DNA from: Ignavibacteriota bacterium
GTDB taxonomy: Bacteria; Bacteroidota; Kapaibacteriia; Palsa-1295
Assembly (NCBI GenBank): GCA_003151215.1
Contig: PLXB01000067.1
Coordinates: 10,591-15,936, forward strand
DNA length: 5,346 nt
Reading direction: 5' to 3'
The notes under the pieces are model-generated. The model was not told the origin of the DNA. It made no database searches and worked only from the letters and a program-made list of their open reading frames with translations. Shown here in pieces: positions 4,811-5,346 of the stretch. The translations under genes were made by a program, and so were the position numbers. Positions within the stretch are counted from its first letter, which is position 1. Each line of letters starts with the position of its first letter.

Positions 4811-5346
4811 ATGGATTCACTGGTGAAATATTACGACAAACTTTGGAGAGAATATCGCCGATATTTGAATCGTATTCTACATAGCACAGATGCCGACACC
4901 ATCCACGAACTTCGCATCGTCATCAAAAAAATACGGGCCTTGTTTCATCTTCTTACATTCAGCAATTTTGATTTCGATAAACATTTTGCCCCTATGGCAA
5001 CAATTTTTAAAGCTGTAGGAAAGATTCGCGATATTGATGTTACGTTGCAGTCTCTTACACTGATTGCAAAAGACTCCTCTGCCGCTGAATTTAAGAATAT
5101 AACGAAACTGCTTCAAAAGAAAAGGAGAAGCAATATCCCTCCTGCCAAAAGAATTGCGGGGGATTTACTAAGATCAAAATATTCCTTTGACTCCGAAGCT
5201 GAGTTAAGGTATACAGCGACTATTGACAAAACGGTTAAACTCTATTTTCGGCAATTGCAAAAGGAGATAGAAAACGAAATCCGCAAACGACTAACCGATA
5301 AACGACTGCATAATATTCGAAAACTGTATAAAGAATATTTATTCGT
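4811..5346 (+). CDS. CHAD-domain protein (3' end outside window)
   Basis: The frame is open for 178 codons from the ATG at 4811 to the window edge. Residues 29-48 (DTIHELRIVIKKIRALFHLL) match the first conserved helix of the CHAD domain, with His32 and a row of Arg/Lys. GKIRDIDVTL (70-79) is the next family motif. RLHNIRKLYKEYLF (165-178) looks like the start of the second CHAD repeat with its own histidine, His167. The sequence is mostly helical and rich in Arg and Lys. CHAD domains bind polyphosphate through these basic residues and often occur with CYTH domains or polyphosphate kinases. Here the CHAD begins at the N-terminus, so there is no N-terminal CYTH. The ATG is the first in its frame after a long open stretch; there is no Shine-Dalgarno. 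The protein is probably cytosolic. Confidence 0.88.
   Translation, partial: MDSLVKYYDKLWREYRRYLNRILHSTDADTIHELRIVIKKIRALFHLLTFSNFDFDKHFAPMATIFKAVGKIRDIDVTLQSLTLIAKDSSAAEFKNITKLLQKKRRSNIPPAKRIAGDLLRSKYSFDSEAELRYTATIDKTVKLYFRQLQKEIENEIRKRLTDKRLHNIRKLYKEYLF

Overview
The window most likely comes from a member of the Bacteroidota/Chlorobiota (FCB) group, but this is an inference. Three things support it. One minus-strand gene has a near-perfect Bacteroidota promoter (TTTG, 20 bp, TAnnTTTG). Four of the five genes lack a recognisable Shine-Dalgarno sequence. The gene content (secreted parallel beta-helix protein, oxygen-dependent protoporphyrinogen oxidase, CHAD protein, Hcp-like secreted protein) is common in that group. 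Base composition is moderate and nothing in the window fixes a genus.

Layout, left to right. (1) Positions 1-1171, minus strand: the first 390 codons of a secreted right-handed beta-helix protein, whose 3' end lies outside the window. (2) Positions 1172-1574: a gene-free stretch with purine-rich degenerate 7-bp repeats around a block of about 100 bp, then a T-tract, a candidate promoter and a large imperfect inverted repeat. (3) Positions 1575-2552, plus strand: a 325-residue protein that reads as a RecA-like fold in which both the Walker A lysine and the Walker B aspartate appear to be asparagine. It also carries heptamer repeats inside its coding sequence. (4) Positions 2611-2644: a hairpin terminator shared by the two convergent genes. 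(5) Positions 2664-3224, minus strand: a 186-residue protein with a Sec signal peptide and the core motif of type VI secretion Hcp proteins. (6) Positions 3342-4712, minus strand: a complete oxygen-dependent protoporphyrinogen oxidase of the haem pathway. (7) Positions 4811-5346, plus strand: the N-terminal 178 codons of a CHAD-domain protein, cut by the window edge.

The genes do not form one operon. The Hcp-like gene has its own promoter inside the gap after the oxidase gene. The oxidase and CHAD genes diverge from a 98-bp gap. The RecA-like gene is an isolated unit between a divergent neighbour and a convergent one. No pathway links them all. The most unusual element is the RecA-like protein: apparently dead nucleotide-binding motifs, heptamer-derived residues at both edges of its core, the only strong Shine-Dalgarno in the window, and a palindromic operator-like element over its promoter. 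The second most unusual is the exported, C-terminally short Hcp-like protein with no type VI genes nearby.
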